25,932 bases of DNA from Bacteroidota bacterium (GTDB lineage: Bacteria > Bacteroidota > Bacteroidia > Chitinophagales > Chitinophagaceae), in assembly GCA_023423015.1 (NCBI GenBank), contig JAFAGE010000087.1, positions 1 through 25,932 on the forward strand. The letters are read 5' to 3'. Position numbers and translations under genes: made by a program. Shown here piece by piece: positions 23,094 to 25,932 of the stretch. Within the stretch, counting starts at the first letter, position 1; every line of letters begins with the position of its first letter. Below the pieces are notes generated by a model, which saw only the letters and a list, made by a program, of their open reading frames with translations, did not search any database and was not told the origin of the DNA.

Positions 23094-24656
23094 ATGCACA
23101 ACCAGAATGTACTGACTGCCATCATGAAATTATTTCTATCACTGCTGCTTATTATACAAACAAGCTGCCTGATGAGCCAGAATTCTATCACACTGAGGCC
23201 CGATCCGTCATCGCCTGTAATCAGCCGGCATATCTATGGACATTTTGCCGAACACCTCGGCCGTTGTATATACGACGGCTTTTATGTTGGCGAGAAAAAT
23301 ACTTCGATTCCCAATAAAGATGGCGTCAGGCTGGATGTAGTTGACGCTTTGAAAAAACTCAAAATCCCAAACCTTAGGTGGCCCGGAGGATGCTTTGCTG
23401 ATACTTACCATTGGAAAGATGGAATTGGTCCGAAGGAAAAACGGCCAACTATTGTGAACGTATGGTGGGGTGGAGTAACAGAAACAAACGCATTCGGCAC
23501 GCACGACTTTCTAAACATGTGCGAAATGCTGGGAACTGAACCCTACCTGACCGGTAATGTTGGCAGCGGCACGGTTCAGGAAATGGCCGACTGGGTACAA
23601 TATGTAAATTTCAGCGGACAAAGTCCGATGTCTGACCTGCGTCGCACCAATGGACGCGACAAACCATGGAAAGTAAAATTCTGGGGCGTAGGTAATGAAG
23701 CGTGGGGTTGTGGGGGAAATATGCGCGCCGAATATTATGCCGATGAGTACAGGAAGTACGCTACATTCATTTCGGACTGGGACCGCTCAGGCGGCCTGTT
23801 TCGTATAGCATCCGGAGCAAACTCATCAGATTATCATTGGACGGAAGTGTTGATGAAAAATATTCCCCTACAGCTGCTGGATGCAGTTGCCTTGCATCAT
23901 TATGCAGTGATCGACTGGAACAAGAAGGGCTCAGCAACTAAGTTCAGTGAAGAAGAATATTTCATCACCATGGAGAAAGCCTTGCTGATGGATTCTCTGG
24001 TTACGAAGCATGCCCGGATAATGGACAAATACGATCCACAAAAGAAAGTTGCATTATTCGTAGATGAGTGGGGCGCATGGTATGAAGTGGAACCAGGAAC
24101 AAATCCCGGATTTTTATTCCAGCAGAATACCATCCGTGATGCCATGGTTGCCGGAGTGACGCTTAATATATTTAATAATCACGCCGACCGCGTGCGAATG
24201 GCAAACATTGCACAGGCCGTAAACGTTCTACAGGCCGTAGTGCTTACGGAAGGCAACAAATTGTTACTAACGCCAACGTATCACGTGATGGAAATGTTCA
24301 ACGTGCACCAGGATGCGAAACTTGTCCCGCTGGATGTTAAGTCGGGCGACTACAGCTTCCAGGGAAAGAAGTTGCCATCAATTTCTGCATCGGCGTCGAT
24401 TGATTCTTCAAACAGGATGCACATATCCCTTGTAAATATCAACGCAAAGCAAAATCAGGAAGTCCGGATAACTGTCGACAAGACCAGCAAAAAAGTAAGC
24501 GGTAGAATTCTGCATTCACCACAGCTGCAGGACCACAATACTTTTGCAAACCTGCAGGCCATAAGCCCCAAAACATTTAACAGCTTCAAAGTGGATAAGA
24601 ATGTGCTCGTTGTCAATTTGCCCGCACACTCCGTCGTAGTGCTGGAGTTGCTGTAG
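23094..24656 (+). CDS. Exported alpha-L-arabinofuranosidase, GH51
   Basis: This protein of 520 aa from the first ATG, or 510 from 23124, removes alpha-L-arabinofuranosyl groups from arabinan or arabinoxylan. A signal peptide is seen (MKLFLSLLLIIQTSC...), and the second ATG at 23124 gives the more usual one. The TIM barrel carries RWPGGCFADTYHW (95-107), acid/base E202 in GVGNEAWG and nucleophile E325 in FVDEWGAWY. A C-terminal beta-sandwich follows (from about 385), ending VVNLPAHSVVVLELL. The length is that of a complete family member. It stands as its own transcript with a good promoter; the sigma gene upstream is 57 nt away. Confidence 0.95.
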   Translation: MHNQNVLTAIMKLFLSLLLIIQTSCLMSQNSITLRPDPSSPVISRHIYGHFAEHLGRCIYDGFYVGEKNTSIPNKDGVRLDVVDALKKLKIPNLRWPGGCFADTYHWKDGIGPKEKRPTIVNVWWGGVTETNAFGTHDFLNMCEMLGTEPYLTGNVGSGTVQEMADWVQYVNFSGQSPMSDLRRTNGRDKPWKVKFWGVGNEAWGCGGNMRAEYYADEYRKYATFISDWDRSGGLFRIASGANSSDYHWTEVLMKNIPLQLLDAVALHHYAVIDWNKKGSATKFSEEEYFITMEKALLMDSLVTKHARIMDKYDPQKKVALFVDEWGAWYEVEPGTNPGFLFQQNTIRDAMVAGVTLNIFNNHADRVRMANIAQAVNVLQAVVLTEGNKLLLTPTYHVMEMFNVHQDAKLVPLDVKSGDYSFQGKKLPSISASASIDSSNRMHISLVNINAKQNQEVRITVDKTSKKVSGRILHSPQLQDHNTFANLQAISPKTFNSFKVDKNVLVVNLPAHSVVVLELL

Positions 24657-24683
24657 AAAGAGTGCGGTGAAATGAGCCCGCCT

Positions 24684-24718
24684 CTCTCGTCCTTCGCCCT
24701 CTTTGTCTTCTTAATTCC
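24684..24718. repeat. 7-nt periodic array E (weak)
   Basis: Units CTCTCGT, CCTTCGC, CCTCTTT, GTCTTCT, TAATTCC lie between the GH51 gene and the 100-aa gene. Only the first three keep a clear register; the stretch is pyrimidine-rich, so chance is possible. Confidence 0.3.
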
Positions 24719-24731
24719 TTAGCTTTAGGAT

Positions 24732-25034
24732 ATGGAGCGATACGTCACACTTTCAGAAACGATGAATAATCTTCGGAAAGAAGGTTATGTGGAAGATTTC
24801 AATTTGAAACAGAATTGCCTGGAGTGCCGGAATGGTGAATACCAGGTGTTTGCCGACGACTTTAAAGTTGACAAATTTTATCGCTTCGAAGGCGAAAGCA
24901 ATCCATCGGATTCTTCGATATTGTATGCGATTTCGTCCGACAAACACAACCTGAAAGGTGTATTGGTCAATGCTTATGGGGTGTACAGCGATCCTGTTAC
25001 CGACGAAATGATGAAGAAGCTGCCTGTTCGCTAA
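24732..25034 (+). CDS. Small conserved protein, 100 aa (often labelled PRPP synthetase)
   Basis: This cytoplasmic protein of a compact family common in Bacteroidota has the core DFNLKQNCLEC (22-32), EDFxVD-like ADDFKVDKFYRFEGESNPSDSSILYAISS (41-69) and LVNAYGVYSDPVTDEMMKKL at the end. Homologues are widely labelled phosphoribosylpyrophosphate synthetase (from memory), but the protein is three times too short and lacks the PRPP-binding loop, so that name is unsupported. The real role is unknown. An AGGA precedes the ATG. TAGCTTTA at 24720-24727 looks like a -7 box but lies very close to the start. Confidence 0.85.
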   Translation: MERYVTLSETMNNLRKEGYVEDFNLKQNCLECRNGEYQVFADDFKVDKFYRFEGESNPSDSSILYAISSDKHNLKGVLVNAYGVYSDPVTDEMMKKLPVR

Positions 25035-25060
25035 ACCATACTGCCGGTAGCACATGAAGC

Positions 25061-25699
25061 ATGGAAAAGCTGCTTTCTTTCTTTTACTTTCTTGATCTCG
25101 CGGGTGCATTTGTATTCGCAATAAGTGGAGCGACGGCTGCACGTGAACGTGGCCTTGACATTTTTGGCATCTGTGTTATTGCGTTTACTGTAGCCTGCGG
25201 CGGCGGAATTATTCGTGACGTCTGTATCGGTGCCATACCTCCCGCGGGCTTGACTAACTGGCGTTACCTGGTTACTTCGGTGATTGCTACCGGCCTTACA
25301 ATTGGAATGTTTCAATTGGTTCAGAAAATGGCAAGACCAGTTCTTTTCTTCGATGCAATTGGCTTATCCCTCTTTGCTGTAGCGGGTGCTGAAAAAGCAT
25401 TGCTATATAATCACAATGGACTTGTAGCGGTGCTATTAGGTGTTACCACTGCAGTGGGAGGTGGAGTGTTGCGTGATATTTTATTGAATCGCGTGCCTGT
25501 TATTCTTGAGAAGGAAGTATATGCGCTCGCAGCACTCATCGGAGCATCGCTCGTGGTCATATTTCGCTTAACAAACTGGGTGCCGGGTGAGTGGGTATCT
25601 ATCATCGCGATCGCAACGTGTTTCACCATCCGCATCCTCGCCCTGCAATTTCACTGGAACCTTCCAACCGCTCCCGAGATAAAAAAGAAGGACGGATAG
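25061..25699 (+). CDS. TRIC-type cation channel family protein (UPF0126, YadS-like)
   Basis: This 212-aa membrane protein with about seven helices has two UPF0126 repeats. Each opens with an AGxxxFAxSG-like helix (LDLAGAFVFAISGATAAR at 11-28 and FDAIGLSLFAVAGAEKAL at 97-114) and has a glycine-rich pore motif GGGxxRD (47-53 and 133-139). Prokaryotic TRIC homologues are trimeric potassium- or sodium-permeable channels. A short basic cytoplasmic tail ends EIKKKDG. The neighbour on the other strand encodes the regulatory end of a Kef-like antiporter, which fits ion balance but proves nothing. Confidence 0.93.
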   Translation: MEKLLSFFYFLDLAGAFVFAISGATAARERGLDIFGICVIAFTVACGGGIIRDVCIGAIPPAGLTNWRYLVTSVIATGLTIGMFQLVQKMARPVLFFDAIGLSLFAVAGAEKALLYNHNGLVAVLLGVTTAVGGGVLRDILLNRVPVILEKEVYALAALIGASLVVIFRLTNWVPGEWVSIIAIATCFTIRILALQFHWNLPTAPEIKKKDG

Positions 25700-25711
25700 T
25701 TGTCGGCCTTT

Positions 25712-25732
25712 TTTCACCTTTCACCTTTCACC
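25712..25732. repeat. 7-nt periodic array F, three exact copies
   Basis: TTTCACC occurs three times without change (GGTGAAA on the minus strand). It lies in the 37-nt gap between the convergent channel and antiporter genes. The same GGTGAAA unit is present in array A at 925-931, 25 kb away. Confidence 0.7.
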
Positions 25733-25736
25733 TGTT

Positions 25737-25932
25737 TTATGTCGCCGTTTCCTTGACTTTAGCGAGTTGCTGAATTTTCTTTTTGTCTCCAACAATCCAT
25801 ACTACGTCGCCCCACTCGAGTTTTACATTCGATTCGGGATTCAGAATCCGCCGATTATTGCGTTCGATGCCTACGACGAGACCATTTGTGCGCTCCCGAA
25901 GTCGTGATGTTTTTATATCAAGGCCTTTAAGC
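25737..25932 (-). CDS. C-terminal end of a Kef-type cation:proton antiporter (RCK_C domain)
   Basis: Only the last 64 codons are in the window. They read as a TrkA-C/RCK_C ligand-binding domain: SRLRERTNGLVVGIERNNRR, then ILNPESNVKLEWGDVVWIVG and a short tail KKKIQQLAKVKETAT. In Bacteroidota this sequence usually ends a CPA2 monovalent cation:proton antiporter of the KefB/KefC type, where it regulates potassium flux. The transport domain lies beyond the window edge, so a stand-alone Trk-type RCK protein is possible. It converges with the TRIC channel gene. Confidence 0.8.
   Translation of the reverse strand, partial: LKGLDIKTSRLRERTNGLVVGIERNNRRILNPESNVKLEWGDVVWIVGDKKKIQQLAKVKETAT

Overview
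The window looks like a chromosomal piece of a Bacteroidota genome, most likely Chitinophagaceae (inference). The support is indirect. Several promoters resemble the Bacteroidota -33/-7 pattern (TTTG, about 19 nt, TAnnTTTG), Shine-Dalgarno signals are mostly weak or absent, and many exported proteins and lipoproteins are encoded. The protein families (DUF1501/PSCyt pair, ECF42 sigma with a YCII partner, a small 'PPGQAKK' lipoprotein, a ~100-aa family usually mislabelled PRPP synthetase, AHSA1) also fit. I see no tRNA, rRNA, CRISPR, IS element or phage gene.

Layout. 1-876 (-): 5' part of a cytoplasmic GH13 alpha-amylase. 1176-2058: a HAD-like protein with degenerate motifs and a 96-aa orphan. 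2154-3137 (+): an exported CE4-type deacetylase followed by a 58-aa hydrophilic ORF. 3313-4794 (-): a lipoprotein esterase with two tandem PKD-like domains, with two hairpins at its 3' side. 4795-5172: non-coding. 5173-9084 (-): a two-gene DUF2231-PSCyt1-DUF1549-DUF1553 / DUF1501 module. 9252-9689 (+): an AHSA1/SRPBCC protein. 9719-16695 (-): TetR, TetR, outer-membrane factor, membrane fusion protein and RND pump, an efflux locus in which the second TetR stop overlaps the OMF start. 16828-16995 (+): a 55-aa lipoprotein. 17035-19534 (-): Cu+ ATPase CopA and a separate HMA metallochaperone. 19667-20158 (-): an unknown exported membrane protein with a strong terminator. 20256-21284 (-): a periplasmic rhodanese and a LysE-type exporter whose start is abnormal. 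21436-23036 (+): a YCII protein and an ECF42 sigma factor. 23094-25699 (+): a GH51 arabinofuranosidase, a small orphan and a TRIC/UPF0126 channel. 25737-25932 (-): C-terminal end of a Kef-like antiporter (RCK_C).

Functional themes are glycan use (GH13, CE4, CE1-like esterase, GH51), envelope export and detoxification (RND, CopA, LysE) and stress or regulatory genes (TetR pair, ECF42).

The least explained signal is not a gene. Several intergenic gaps hold short degenerate arrays with a strict 7-nt period. The word differs between loci (NGNGARN, GGTGAAA, NTGCCRT, TCACMAW) while the period stays at seven. Two arrays end in the same ATKCCGGCRGAA box. I regard this as the main candidate for an undescribed element.
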